This document shows, one piece after another, positions 9,487-20,109 of a stretch of DNA of 64,000 nucleotides. The stretch is taken from positions 310,001-374,000 of the forward strand of contig JBHGNT010000011.1 of NCBI GenBank assembly GCA_043228905.1. Reading direction: 5' to 3'. This stretch comes from Azolla caroliniana. Taxonomy: Eukaryota > Polypodiophyta. The translations under genes were made by a program, and so were the position numbers. Positions within the stretch are counted from its first letter, which is position 1. Every line of letters starts with the position of its first letter. Below the pieces are notes generated by a model that saw nothing but the letters and a program-made list of their open reading frames with translations, did no database searches and was not told the DNA's origin.

Positions 9487-10072
9487 GACGAATAAACCAA
9501 GGATGTGCAACATTGCACATACACTTAGCAAATAAGCCTCCTAAGGCCTAGTGGCACTTGAGTTCATATAGAGGGGTGCAAGCAAGGTTTGAACCTTGCA
9601 CCTCTAAGATACAAGATAATTGCCTTGCCACTAGGACAACTATCATATAGTGTAGATTGTATGTATTTCCTTTTGATATACAAATTATAGACGAAACAAC
9701 CATAGAAAACCATGTGCACAAAACCATGGTTTTAAACCCATGGTTTGTGCATGACATAAGCAAAACCGTGTGCACAAAACCATGGTTTTAGCCCATGGTT
9801 ATGTGCATGTCACGAGCATGGAAAGACCTATAAAAGCCTCTAGTTGGGCTTGTGTAAGGGGGGCTCAATATGTGATATCACCAACACCATTATCATCAAT
9901 ATAATTATATTTGTCTTTATCTTCTTCATTATTTTCTTCTTCTCAAGTGAACAAATTCCGTCTAATCTTACATTGATTGTCATCTAGCGTCGATAATTCC
10001 GTGATCATCCTCCCCAGTCCAAGACCCCGGTGGTCGCTCGAGTAGCACACGCACGCGCGAATCTTCGCGACA
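9448..10072 (+). repeat. 3' LTR of the gag-only element
   Basis: This is the second 625-bp LTR, starting TGTCGTGACG at constant offset 2856 from the first throughout. The flank ACGG follows at 10073, and element B's RT resumes there. Confidence 0.93.
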
Positions 10073-10597
10073 ACGGTCAATTAGATCATCAGCCCGAGGC
10101 AATGGATACAAATTCTTGATCGTCACTTTATTCAAGCTTCAGTAATTAATACACATACGCCATGTGCCCTCTTTCTTTTTAGCCAAGAGAATTGGTGCAC
10201 CCCATGGAGATTTGCTATAACGTATATAACCCATTCGTAAATAGTCCTTGAGTTGCTTAGCTACCTCATCCTCTTCAGATCGACTTAAGCGATAAGGAGG
10301 TATACTTATTGGTGCAACACCATGTACAATATCTATACGATGGTCTATATTACGTTTAGGAGGTAACCCATATGGTAGTTCACTCGGAAAAACATCACGA
10401 AAATCATTTAAGATTTCATCAACTTGTTGTTGTTCAAAATATGTTAATTGAACCAAGACATTATCGATATTGTAAACGTGAATGTCCGGATCAAGTACAC
10501 AATAAAATAGAGTAGAAGAAGACAACTCGGATATTGATGGACACGAGGAAACAATCGAGAGATATTGTTTTTTACATATTGAATAAAATGAGTACAA
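10073..10597 (-). pseudogene. Element B RT, N-terminal part
   Basis: The - strand reads FRDVFPSELPYGLPPKRNIDHRI, PPYRLSRSEEDEVAKQL, GYIRYSKSPWGAPILLAKKK and WRMCINY, the first blocks of a gypsy reverse transcriptase. The frame breaks at the gag-only insertion and resumes at 6591 with [11 protein letters not shown]. Together the two parts form a nearly complete RT, so the insertion is younger than B. Confidence 0.9.
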
Positions 10598-10599
10598 TT

Positions 10600-10980
10600 G
10601 TTAAGTACAAAAGTAATTGAATGATGAACCCAATCGATAAATAAAGAGGAGTTTTTATTATAAAACCAGGGATAACTCAGTATTACATCGGTGATACAAA
10701 GATTCATTACATGGAAGTCTACTTCCTCTACATAAGTATCAATAGAAATTCCTAATGAATGAATCGTCACGTTGATGTATTGTACTCTTCCATCAGCCAA
10801 GTGCACTGTATAGGTGTGATCACTTACGGTGGGTTGGATTCCCCATATCTAAACCAAACGATCATTCACAAAGTTGTGTGAGCTTCCCGAATCAAATAAA
10901 AATTGTACGGGAGATCCATTCATATACCCGTTTGCACGTAGTAAATCATTGGGAACCAATACATAGTGAGGGAAAGAACA
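10600..10980 (-). pseudogene. Element B protease region
   Basis: Around 10915-10860 the - strand encodes a FLFDSGSSHNFV-like segment, the aspartic protease active-site region, with a stop nearby. A VDFHVMNLCITDVILSYPWFY stretch follows at 10730-10660, resembling the D-x-I-L-G-x-x-W-L block with changes. The end runs into the RT linker with a frame shift near 10597. This is a broken retropepsin. Confidence 0.72.
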
Positions 10981-11085
10981 TTGACAATTACTTAAATGAT
11001 GCGTATAGACTTGAAGGACATTAGGAATCTGACCTTTATGGTCTGCAACTTTTGCTTTGCTGTCGTGCTCTTTCCGTTGGAGCTT

Positions 11086-11971
11086 TCAACCTTGTTGTTT
11101 TGTACGACCCTTCTTTTTGCAGAATACGCAAAAAGGTTGTTGTTGCTTGCAATCGCGATCCAGGAATTCGTTGGGTGTCTTGCGTTTCCCAGCAAATTGC
11201 GATTGCTTAGTCCGGGACGCTTCGTTGGGTTTGTTGTGGTCATTCTTCGAAGTGTGTTGATAGCGAAGAGCAATTTCAACAGCCTCTTCGAAGGATTTTG
11301 GATCCTTATCGTGCACTATCCAGTGATAGTCCGAATTGGGGATGCTATTGACAAAACTAGCAATCAACCAATTGTCCCCTTTTAGACCCGACTTTTGGAT
11401 TTGGGTTAGAACTACCATGGTGGACATAGTCTTCTAGCGAGGAAAATTTCTGGCTAGAGAGGTTCATTAGAGCTTGTGCTGCCTCGATTCGATAGGGAGG
11501 TTGCAGAAATTGGCCCTTGAAAACTGTGATAAAATTTGTTCAGGTATCGGGCAATTTCCCCAAAGTATGGAGCCCACGCCACTAGGCGGCGGCTTTACCC
11601 CCTAGTTCTTGGCCGACATATGCAATCTTCATACTATCTGGCATGGGATAGAGCTCAAAATGAGACTCCCATCGGCCCAACCATGTGCAGATTGCTTCTT
11701 CGGTTCTTTCCTTTTTGTCTCCCGTAAATGGCTTAATAACAAATGATGGTTCACCATGTCGCTCATCAGGTCTATTAGTCTCACGTTGTAGACTAATGAC
11801 ACGTGCCTCAAGAGCACTTTGAGATTGCCGAAGTTCGGTCATTTGTTGAGTGGTGAAACTAAGGTATTGGCTTATTTGCGAAAAATACATCTCAATGGAC
11901 ATTTGTCCAAGAGGATTCCCTTGAGTTCCTTCCGCTTGAGCAGATGACATCGGGTCGTTATTTTGAGCCAT
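11086..11971 (-). pseudogene. Element B gag
   Basis: The likely start is the ATG at 11971 (MAQNNDPMSSAQ). A coiled-coil-like QISQYLSFTTQQMTELRQ stretch and the capsid segment FTGDKKERTEEAICTWLGRWE follow. The frame breaks near 11582. The second half (11427-11086) reads LIASFVNSIPNSDYHWIV and EEAVEIALRYQHTS, then a basic tail with QPFCVFCKKKGRTKQQG, a partial zinc knuckle. Normal gypsy gag would be a single frame of about this total length, so this copy is split by at least one frameshift. Confidence 0.8.
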
Positions 11972-12061
11972 TAAATGATTGTTTCTGGAAAAGAAATAGG
12001 ATAAGGTAAGAGAGATAGTCATAACATCATGTCGTGATGTAAACATATCATGGACAAACAT

Positions 12062-13650
12062 TAATCGATATCATGATCTCACGTCAATACCCCTCTAGAC
12101 GTATGAAATGAGGTTCAAGATCAGGTTACTATGGTAACACAAAGGTGTTTTAAAAACCATGGGGTTGACAATTTAATGTCTTTCCCTGATCTCTATATCA
12201 ATTTTTTCATGGCGGCTCCCGAAGCTCCACCATGTATGTTCACGTCATGAATAGTTTATACATGAAAAAAATGTTAGCAATAAACTATGTTTATGTGCCC
12301 ACATATGTGGTTTCAGCTCTTTAAGTCCTATTACGAGGACCCCGAAGTGCACTTAGACCTCAAGTCTAAACATGTGTTATAGTCATATGTATCAACGATA
12401 TTGTATGGTCTTGGTCATATTTGAACTCGAGACCTCGAGAACAAATGCATTAAACACTTGAGCCAACCAAGTAGGTTGCTCCTATTAAGTGTTAATGTTT
12501 CATCCGTATTAGAGATATGCGAGGTATTTGCCCATATATGTTTTTTTAAAAGAAACATATGTGTCAAGAGTCCTTATTTCGCCCTCATTTACCACAACTA
12601 TGTTGGTACGTTACCTAACCTCAAGTCTCGTAATTACGATGGCATATGCCAAAGTGCAACCTAATGGTCAAGCCAAATGAGCCCTTGTTTCGTAGTAGGC
12701 CCACGTGGCCCATCACATGGTCACGTCATTACGAATGCCTCTCGTAAGAACGATCCCATGGTGGCATCATATCCATGTAACGAGGGAGGGATGTTGGATA
12801 CGTGTGTCATAGGAGCGACCTCACATGAAGTGGGTCAAGCCCTACATACTCAACATCATTATGGCTATAGGAATTTCTTTACGTAACAAAATATCAAAGT
12901 CACCAACGGGGATTTCAACAATAAAAAATTGTTGAAAAAAAGGGATGGTGACAATGCTATTCTCACGAAAATGTGAGGAGGGTCACCAAGATCCTTTTCC
13001 CGACAAGGACAACATTCGATATAAATCACGTAATATTAAATATACACATATGCTCATAGATCACATATATACGATCAAATACGTATACAAGTGATGACAT
13101 ATGCGTATATTAAACAAATCGTTACAACAAATAGCCGAAAATGATGTAATCGAGATACGTAATCGAGGCATATACCTCTACGCACACGAGAGATCCAAAA
13201 ATCAGGGTTAATCGTAATACGCAATTGAGGTATTGACCTCTTACACATACGAGACCAAACGCATATGATTTACAATGAATCGAGGTATTGACCTTATACG
13301 CAAACGTAACATATGTTTGTGAACGTAATACGCAATTGAGGTATTAACCTCGTGTGCATACGACACTCATCACATATTCAATATACGTCAAATGAGATAT
13401 TGACCTCATACACATATGTAAATGTTTTATACAACCAATGAATTACCACTACAACATCATTGAATTAATGAAAAAAGTATACATATTAACCATACACATG
13501 ATTAGATGGGAGAAGAAAAAGTAGACAAAAAAAACAAGAAAGATTACCGAAGGTCCTTCGTTGATCCTTGTCTGCATGAAGGCCGACCGCACAACGATCG
13601 ATCGCCATCCATCGCGAAGACAAAAGAAAACAAAAGAAACATTAGAACAT
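12062..13650 (-). other. Untranslated leader of element B
   Basis: About 1.6 kb lies between the primer-binding site and gag with no convincing coding frame. The notable structure is an array of five dyad motifs at 13165-13407, listed separately. Long leaders are common in plant gypsy elements. Confidence 0.6.
13165..13407. repeat. Five spaced dyads in the leader of B
   Basis: GAGGTATTGACCTC-like dyads occur at 13165-13178, 13227-13240, 13283-13296, 13338-13351 and 13394-13407, spaced 62, 56, 55 and 56 bp. ACGCAATTGAGG and ACACATACG segments recur between them. It is a diverged tandem array of about 56-bp units. Confidence 0.85.
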
Positions 13651-13665
13651 AGCTCAGATACCAAC
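13651..13665 (-). other. Primer-binding site of gypsy element B
   Basis: The - strand reads GTTGGTATCTGAGCT directly after the 5' LTR. It is a one-base variant of the initiator tRNA-Met complement TGGTATCAGAGC. Confidence 0.85.
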
Positions 13666-14131
13666 TTTTAGAGACATGCACTAATGTAAGCATAAAATAA
13701 GGATAGAAAATAGTTAGATAGGTAGATCTAGATAGAGAGGAGAGAGAGAAAGAAGGGTGCCGATCCACCCGACCACCCCCGAGCGAAGGGATCGAGACGG
13801 ACTCGAGCCTTGATCGGCGTCCCATACCACCGCCTTGGTGTCGAGTCGTACCTGGTGCTAGCGCGCTCGCTACAAGAGTCAAACCACTCACGGACATAGT
13901 CTCGACGTAGTCAATTGATCCTGAAATGAGGGTAGCTAGGCCTCTTATTTATAGCGATAACCAAGGCCCCCAGCCATGTTCACACTTGGCCTAATGGGTT
14001 GTCTCAATCCCAAGGATTAAAAGTAATCCTCCCCTTCTTTACACTCTTGTTTAACCCTCACATTTATCCACGTGTATAGAATACTACGGTAAATTCTCAC
14101 CATGGGATATTATATGGTCATGCCCGTAACA
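13666..14131 (-). repeat. 5' LTR of gypsy element B
   Basis: This 466-bp LTR is a near copy of 3501-3970. By eye there are scattered substitutions and a few small length changes, for example AGAAAG present in one copy near the polypurine end only. The divergence exceeds that of the C, D, H and gag-only LTR pairs. Confidence 0.92.
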
Positions 14132-14756
14132 ACCAAAGTTGTCTTGGGCTGAAGCAATGTTGACGGCTGTTTATCTCATAAATAAGTCTCCATCAGTGCC
14201 CCTAAAGGGGAATGTACCACGGAGGGTGTGGACAGGAAGGACTGTGTCTTATCAACACTTAAAGGTGTTTTGATGCTTGGCCTATGTGGATGTTGCTAAA
14301 GATCAAAGGTCAAAGCTGAACATCAAGTCCAAACCTTGTATATTCTTGGGGTACTCGGAAGACGAGTTCGGGTATAGAATGTGGGATCTCCTTGATAAGA
14401 AAGTGATAAGACGTCGAGATGTCATATTCATGGAAGATAAGACAATCGAAGACTGGAAGCAACAAAGACCAGAGTCACCTTTCAAATCGACTACTGTTAT
14501 GGAGTCGATACTAGTTGATCCCACTCCCACACAACCAGTCGGCAGACAACAGCCGACTGATGAAGTCGAATTTGAGTCAGTCGACACCCAATAACAGACT
14601 GATGCACACGAATCTGAGTCGGAAGATGAGTTGTTGGAAGAAAGCGAATCTGAGCCAATTATTGAAGGAAGAAGATATCCACGAAGACAAAGGAAGACCT
14701 CCTCTCGATATCTAGCCAGTCAATATATCCTCTTGACTGATGAAGGGGAACCAGAA
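14132..14756 (+). pseudogene. Element A integrase C-part and linker
   Basis: After element B, A resumes with LSWAEAMLTAVYLINKSPSVPLKG, then HLKVF, a stop where the family has G, and CLAYVDVAKDQRSKL, CIFLGYSEDEFGYRMWD and RRRDVIFMEDKTIEDW. These match the post-core integrase region of element C. The acidic linker and the RYPRRQRKTSSRY segment follow. A second stop lies at 14592. The frame is cut at 14756 by element C and continues at 20374. Confidence 0.9.
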
Positions 14757-14799
14757 TGTTGGGATTTACGGTCCCTCTGGATGGGATGTCCGGAGATAA

Positions 14800-15065
14800 A
14801 TGACGGCAAGCCCGGTTGCGGTTACGGAACCGGATGATGAAGAGTACCCGGCATGAAGCCGGATGAAGTGTACCCGGATATGGAACCGGATGATGAAGAG
14901 TACCCGGCATGAAGCCGGATGAAGTGTACCCGGATGCGGATCCGGATGATGAAGAGTACCCGGATACGGATCCGGATGACGAAGACCCCGGTTACGGAGC
15001 CGGATGCTGAAGACTCCGGTTACGGAGCCGGATGACGAATGTACCCGGAGAGAGATCCGGATGCG
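14800..15065 (+). repeat. CCGGAT-rich tandem repeats in the U3 of C
   Basis: Imperfect units combine GATGATGAAGAGTACCCGG with GGATCCGGATGA or GGTTACGGAGCCGGATG, at least eight in a row. Related arrays occur in the LTRs of D and H with different copy numbers. They sit upstream of the TATA box, where enhancer repeats would be. Confidence 0.85.
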
Positions 15066-15138
15066 GGGACATATTTGTGAATATGTTTGCCAAGAGCCCC
15101 TTGAGGCTATATTTGTAAATAGCCCGAAAGTCATATGT

Positions 15139-15146
15139 GTATAAAT
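15139..15146 (+). promoter_or_regulatory. TATA box in the LTR of C
   Basis: TATAAATA lies in a GTCATATGTGTATAAATATG context that is conserved in the C, D and H LTRs. It is the likely core promoter for element RNA. The start of transcription is not visible from sequence alone. Confidence 0.65.
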
Positions 15147-15220
15147 ATGACTTAGGGCAAACAGTTTTGTTGTTGTTGCTTAATTTTCTGTTTTCCACAC
15201 AGAGAGGGTGAAGCGAGCAG

Positions 15221-15251
<31 letters not shown>

Positions 15252-15517
15252 GAGGAGGTCGTTGCCTCTGTGTATTACCGCCGCCTGTGGCGAAGACAGT
15301 GAGCTCAAGGTTGTTGCCTTGTAGCTTCACCATTGTACATCTCTGTGTATAGTGTGAGTTGGAGTTTGAGGACTCACGTGGTTTTTCCCATTTAGGGTTT
15401 TCCACGCAAAACACACTGTGTACTCTTCTCTCTATTGTTTTGGAGCATTTCGTATTTCCTGTTTTTCTGTGATTTGATCCTATTTCTCGGTTGTGGCCGA
15501 GCGCGGTGTTCAACAAG

Positions 15518-15530
15518 TGGTATCAGAGCG
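15518..15530 (+). other. Primer-binding site of element C
   Basis: TGGTATCAGAGCG lies two bases after the 5' LTR and matches the initiator tRNA-Met complement. Confidence 0.93.
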
Positions 15531-15545
15531 ACGGTAACACAGAAA

Positions 15546-18500
15546 ATGGAAGGCGGCGGCAGCGGGCAGCCGGGGATGATGGTGCTGAATGCGCAGAACT
15601 ACGCCGACTGGAAGATAAAGATGGAGGACCTGCTCATTGTTCGGGACCTGTATGAACCGATCGACAGGTCGGAAATACCCAAGGGGGTACTTGAGACGGA
15701 ATGGAGGCTTCTGAACCGGAAAGCCGTAGCGACGATCCGACAATACGTCGATGTAAGCGTCCTACAACATGTGGCGAACGACACCAACGCATATGAGATG
15801 TGGAAGAAGCTGTCAGGCCTCTACGAGAGGAAGAATGCGTTGAACCGGACCTCCCTGATGAGGAAGATAGTGAACCTCAAGTACCGGGACGGCGAGAGTA
15901 TGGTGGAACACGTAAGCACGTTCATGGGATTCGTGAACCAGCTTGCGGCGATCAAGTTCCCGTTGGAGGATGCAATGCAAGCCATCATTCTGATGTGTAC
16001 ATTGCCGGATAGCTGGGAGAACTTGGTGGTGACTCTCAGCACCTCCTGCACCGAAGATAACTTGTCTCTACAAACGGTAAAGACAAGCATTTTGAACGAA
16101 GAAGCGCGTCGGAGAGATAAAGAACCGGCCTCCGACTCGAAGGCGCTGCTTACCGAATCGGAACGGGGAAGACAATGGAACCGGAGTCCGCAGAGACGGG
16201 AGAAGTCGGGGACCCGGTCGCAGTCAAGAGGAAGGCCCACATGCTTCCACTGTGGGAAGCCGGGGCACTTCCGGAAGAATTGTCGGCATTACCGAAAAGA
16301 CAACGGAGCCGACGACACCGATTCGAAGAAGTCACCGGAGCGAAACGGTGCATACCGGGGAGCCACGGATCGGCGAGGGCAGGACCGGAAAGGAACGACG
16401 GCACTCGCGGCAAGTGAGGAAGAAATCATGCTCATCACCGAAGAAGGTGAGCTAAACATTGCCGGCGATGAGACGACCTGGGTGATCGATTCCGGAGCGT
16501 CGTTCCACCTGACCCCGGAGAGAAGATACTTCTCGTCCTACACAGCCGGGGAGCATGGCTGTGTTCGGATGGGAAATGAAGGTACGTGCCGGATTGCCGG
16601 CATAGGAGACGTGTGGGTGACAACCTCGACCGGATGCAAAATGCTGCTGAAGGATGTCAGACACGTTCCGGAGGTTCGATTGAACCTGATTTCGGCCGGG
16701 AGGCTAGACGATGAAGGCTACACAGGTAGCATCCGGAACGGCGTAATGAAGTTCAGCAAGGGGAGCCTGATAGTGGCTCGGGCCCGGAAGGTCAACACAT
16801 TGTACCTGATGAATGCCCGGTTATGTCCGAAAGAGCTGAATGTGGCTGCCGACACTGCCGGTGAGCTGTGGCACAAAAGACTGTGCCACATGAGTGAGAA
16901 GGGGATGAAGAGGCTTGCAGAAGACAACCTTATTCCAGTGAAGCATGTGCACCTGGAGAAGTGCACCGACTGTCTGGCCGGTAAGCAAAACCGAACCTCC
17001 TTCCACTCAAGGCCACCGACGAGACGTAGCGCACCATTGGAGTTGGTGCATACTGATGTGTGTCAGGTAGAAACGAAGTCACATGGCGGAGCCCAGTACT
17101 TCGTAACATTCATTGACGACCATAGCCGGAAGCTGTGGACGGCACCGTTAAAGACAAAGGACCAAGTATTGTCCGTCTTCAAAGAACTTCACGCGAGAGT
17201 GGAAAGGGAATCCGGCAAGAAGCTGAAAGCGATACGAGCGGATAACGGAGGGGAATACCGGGGGCAGTTCCAGGAGTACTGTCGCTCGAAGGGAATCCGG
17301 CTCGAGTTTACTGTGCCGAAGACGCCGGAACTGAACGGGCTGGCCGAGAGGATGAACCGGACCATAATGGAGAGGGTCCGGAGTATGCTGGCACATGCGA
17401 AATTACCCAAGGGGTTTTGGGCTGAGGCAATGTCGACGGCGACATACGTGATAAACAGATCACCCTCAGTACCTTTGGACGGAGACACGCCGCAGAAAGT
17501 GTGGACCGGTAAGGAAGTGTCCTACCGGCATCTGAAGGTGTTCGGGTGTCTCGCATATGTGCATGTGGCAAAGGACCGGAGAGGAAAGCTAGATCCAAAG
17601 ACCCGGCCATGCATATTCCTCGGTTACGGCGACGACGAGTTCGGCTACCGAGTATGGGACCCGGTCGACAAGAAGATATTCAGGAGTCGAGATATCATCT
17701 TCATGGAGGACAAGACACTCGCCGACTGGGAGTCGGAGAAGAAGATGAAGAGTTCCAAGTCGACCGGTGAGAATAAACTCTACGAGGAGCAGTCCCGACC
17801 GGCAAGGGACCGGTTAACACTCGAAGATCCGGCCGAAGACGGTGAAGAAATAGAACCGGCCGAAGAAGATGAAAATGATACCGGAACCGGCCCCGATCCC
17901 GAAATGGATTCGGATGAAGAAGAATCGGAAGAACCGGTTACCGAAGCTCCGGAACGGAGATATCCTCTAAGAGAGAGAAGGGCCCCCCGGAGATTTCCGG
18001 AACCAGAGCACGTGCTGCTAACCGACGAGGGGGAGCCGGAGAGCTTTGAAGAAGCGAAGCATAACACCCAGAGCCGCAGGTGGTTAAGTGCCATGCAGGA
18101 GGAGATGGATTCCCTGCATGAGAACCACACATATGAACTTGTGGAGTTGCCGAAAGGAAAGCGGGCACTTCGAAACAAGTGGGTGTTCAAGCTGAAACCG
18201 GGAGATGCCGGAAACCCCCCGAGATACAAAGCCAGGATCGTGGTGAAGGGGTTCCAGCAGAAGAAGGGCGTCGACTTCGACGAGATATTTGCCCCGGTAG
18301 TGAAGATGACCTCCATCCGGACGGTGCTGAGCATAGCGGCAAGCATGGACCTCGAGGTAGAACAGATGGACGTGAAGACGGCATTCCTTCACGGTGACCT
18401 CGAAGAAGAGATCTACATGCAGCAACCGGAAGGATTCGAGAAGAAAGGAAAGGAGCACCTGGTATGCCGGTTGAAGAAGAGCCTCTACGGTCTGAAGCAG

Positions 18501-19604
18501 GCTCCCCGGCAATGGTACCGAAAGTTTGACTCCTTCATGACCGATGAAGGGTACCACAAAACGCAGTCCGATCACTGCGTGTTTGTGAAGAAGTTCGACG
18601 GAGGAGACTCTCTAATACTCCTCCTGTACGTGGACGACATGTTGATCGTCGGACGGGACCAGGTCAAGATACGGATGCTGAAGAAGGCTCTTCACCGAAC
18701 CTTCTCAATGAAAGACCTGGGTCCGGCGAGGCAAATACTAGGGATGCACATCATCCGGGACCGGAAGAAGAAGCAGTTGTGGTTGTCACAGGAGAAGTAC
18801 GTGACAAAGGTGCTTCACCGGTTCAACATGTCGGAAGCAAGACCGGTCGGATCGACCCTCCCGGCAAACTGCAAGCTGTCCAGCAAGCAAAGTCTCAAGA
18901 CAAAGGCTGAAAAGGAGGATATGATGAAAGTGCCGTATGCCTCAGCCGTCGGGAGCTTGATGTACGCCATGGTGTGTACCCGGCCGGACATTGGATACGC
19001 AGTCGGAGTGGTGAGCCGGTATATGAGCAATCCCGGCAAAGAGCACTGGAACGCGGTCAAGTGGATACTCAGATACCTGAAGGGCACAGCAAACGTGTGC
19101 CTCCGATTCGGCTCCAGTAAGCCCGAACTCGATGGATTTACCGATTCGGATATGTCGGCTGATGCAGATACCAACCGGTCCACATCAGGGTATGTAATGA
19201 CGTATGCAGGGGGAGCTGTTTCATGGCAGTCGAGGCTGCAGAAGACGGTTGCGTTGTCAACCACGGAGGCGGAGTACATGGCAGCTGTTGAAGCCGGCAA
19301 GGAAATAATATGGATGAAGGACTTCATTAGAGAGCTCGGTATCCGGCAAGAGGAGTACCGACTCTACTGCGACAGTCAGAGTGCCATCCACCTTGCGAAG
19401 AATGCGGCCTATCACTCCCGGACGAAGCACATCCAGCGTAGATACCACTGGATCCGGGAAAGGATAGAAGACAAGGAGTTCGTGCTGACGAAGATCCACA
19501 CGGACGAGAACGGGTCGGACATGCTGACCAAAGTACTTACACCCGACAAGCTGGAAGCATGCCGGAAGAGGATCGGATTGGAGAGACATCCCATGCCGAA
19601 GTGA
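15546..19604 (+). CDS. Element C Gag-Pol polyprotein, 1352 residues, intact
   Basis: The start chosen is the ATG at 15546 (MEGGGSGQPG), the first after the primer-binding site. An upstream in-frame ATG at 15435 lies inside the LTR. Visible in order are gag (1 to about 230), a CCHC knuckle CFHCGKPGHFRKNC (233-246), protease DSGAS (315-319) and a GAG-pre-integrase HHCC region (about 440-490). Integrase has catalytic D504, D566 and E601, giving D-x61-D-x34-E. RT has LYVDDM (Y1028). RNase H has D1200, E1241 and CDSQSAIHLA near 1280. All catalytic residues I checked are present. The protein would build the particle, copy the RNA and integrate the cDNA. The stop overlaps the polypurine tract. Confidence 0.96.
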   Translation: MEGGGSGQPGMMVLNAQNYADWKIKMEDLLIVRDLYEPIDRSEIPKGVLETEWRLLNRKAVATIRQYVDVSVLQHVANDTNAYEMWKKLSGLYERKNALNRTSLMRKIVNLKYRDGESMVEHVSTFMGFVNQLAAIKFPLEDAMQAIILMCTLPDSWENLVVTLSTSCTEDNLSLQTVKTSILNEEARRRDKEPASDSKALLTESERGRQWNRSPQRREKSGTRSQSRGRPTCFHCGKPGHFRKNCRHYRKDNGADDTDSKKSPERNGAYRGATDRRGQDRKGTTALAASEEEIMLITEEGELNIAGDETTWVIDSGASFHLTPERRYFSSYTAGEHGCVRMGNEGTCRIAGIGDVWVTTSTGCKMLLKDVRHVPEVRLNLISAGRLDDEGYTGSIRNGVMKFSKGSLIVARARKVNTLYLMNARLCPKELNVAADTAGELWHKRLCHMSEKGMKRLAEDNLIPVKHVHLEKCTDCLAGKQNRTSFHSRPPTRRSAPLELVHTDVCQVETKSHGGAQYFVTFIDDHSRKLWTAPLKTKDQVLSVFKELHARVERESGKKLKAIRADNGGEYRGQFQEYCRSKGIRLEFTVPKTPELNGLAERMNRTIMERVRSMLAHAKLPKGFWAEAMSTATYVINRSPSVPLDGDTPQKVWTGKEVSYRHLKVFGCLAYVHVAKDRRGKLDPKTRPCIFLGYGDDEFGYRVWDPVDKKIFRSRDIIFMEDKTLADWESEKKMKSSKSTGENKLYEEQSRPARDRLTLEDPAEDGEEIEPAEEDENDTGTGPDPEMDSDEEESEEPVTEAPERRYPLRERRAPRRFPEPEHVLLTDEGEPESFEEAKHNTQSRRWLSAMQEEMDSLHENHTYELVELPKGKRALRNKWVFKLKPGDAGNPPRYKARIVVKGFQQKKGVDFDEIFAPVVKMTSIRTVLSIAASMDLEVEQMDVKTAFLHGDLEEEIYMQQPEGFEKKGKEHLVCRLKKSLYGLKQAPRQWYRKFDSFMTDEGYHKTQSDHCVFVKKFDGGDSLILLLYVDDMLIVGRDQVKIRMLKKALHRTFSMKDLGPARQILGMHIIRDRKKKQLWLSQEKYVTKVLHRFNMSEARPVGSTLPANCKLSSKQSLKTKAEKEDMMKVPYASAVGSLMYAMVCTRPDIGYAVGVVSRYMSNPGKEHWNAVKWILRYLKGTANVCLRFGSSKPELDGFTDSDMSADADTNRSTSGYVMTYAGGAVSWQSRLQKTVALSTTEAEYMAAVEAGKEIIWMKDFIRELGIRQEEYRLYCDSQSAIHLAKNAAYHSRTKHIQRRYHWIRERIEDKEFVLTKIHTDENGSDMLTKVLTPDKLEACRKRIGLERHPMPK

Positions 19605-19614
19605 AGGGGGAGTT
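19600..19614 (+). other. Polypurine tract of element C
   Basis: AGTGAAGGGGGAGTT abuts the 3' LTR and overlaps the gag-pol stop. The same arrangement occurs in D and H (on the - strand) and in A. Confidence 0.88.
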
Positions 19615-20078
19615 TGTTGGGATTTACGGTCCCTCCGGATGGGATGTCCGGAGATAAATGACGGCAAGCCCGGTTGCGGTTACGGAACCGGATGATGAAG
19701 AGTACCCGGCATGAAGCCGGATGAAGTGTACCCGGATACGGAACCGGATGATGAAGAGTACCCGGCATGAAGCCGGATGAAGTGTACCCGGATGCGGATC
19801 CGGATGATGAAGAGTACCCGGATACGGATCCGGATGACGAAGACCCCGGTTACGGAGCCGGATGCTGAAGACTCCGGTTACGGAGCCGGATGACGAATGT
19901 ACCCGGAGAGAGATCCGGATGCGGGGACATATTTGTGAATATGTTTGCCAAGAGCCCCTTGAGGCTATATTTGTAAATAGCCCGAAAGTCATATGTGTAT
20001 AAATATGACTTAGGGCAAACAGTTTTGTTGTTGTTGCTTAATTTTCTGTTTTCCACACAGAGAGGGTGAAGCGAGCAG

Positions 20079-20109
<31 letters not shown>

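Larger units (their letters stand above)
6592..10072 (+). mobile_element. Non-autonomous gag-only LTR element (TR-GAG-like) inside B
   Basis: Two 625-bp direct repeats (6592-7216 and 9448-10072), starting TGTCGTGACG and ending CTTCGCGACA, flank 2231 bp of internal DNA. The internal DNA has one long gag-like frame and no protease, RT or integrase. Flanks ACGG (6588-6591) and ACGG (10073-10076) form a 4-bp duplication, or 5 bp if one T was lost at the left junction. The two LTRs look identical on reading, so the insertion is young. It splits the RT of B in the opposite orientation. The structure matches terminal-repeat retrotransposons with a GAG domain. Confidence 0.9.
3501..14131 (-). mobile_element. 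Ty3/gypsy chromovirus B (degenerate)
   Basis: On the - strand the order is LTR (14131-13666), primer-binding site, leader, gag, protease, RT, RNase H, integrase, chromodomain, polypurine tract, LTR (3970-3501). The chromodomain after integrase marks it as a chromovirus. It sits in the integrase region of A with flanks GCCAA (3496-3500) and ACCAA (14132-14136), a 5-bp TSD with one change. A gag-only element splits its RT at 6592-10072. The coding region has several stops and frame changes, so it is dead. Confidence 0.92.
14757..15515 (+). repeat. 5' LTR of element C
   Basis: It begins TGTTGGGATTTACGG and ends GTGTTCAACA. U3 contains a cluster of CCGGAT-centred repeats (14800-15060), then the TATA box at 15139 and a (GA)n run at 15218-15250. 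Confidence 0.95.

Noticed and set aside
15435-15545. Upstream extension of the element C reading frame inside the LTR
   Set aside because: It crosses the primer-binding site and has no counterpart in D or H beyond chance. The ATG at 15546 is conserved in all copies.
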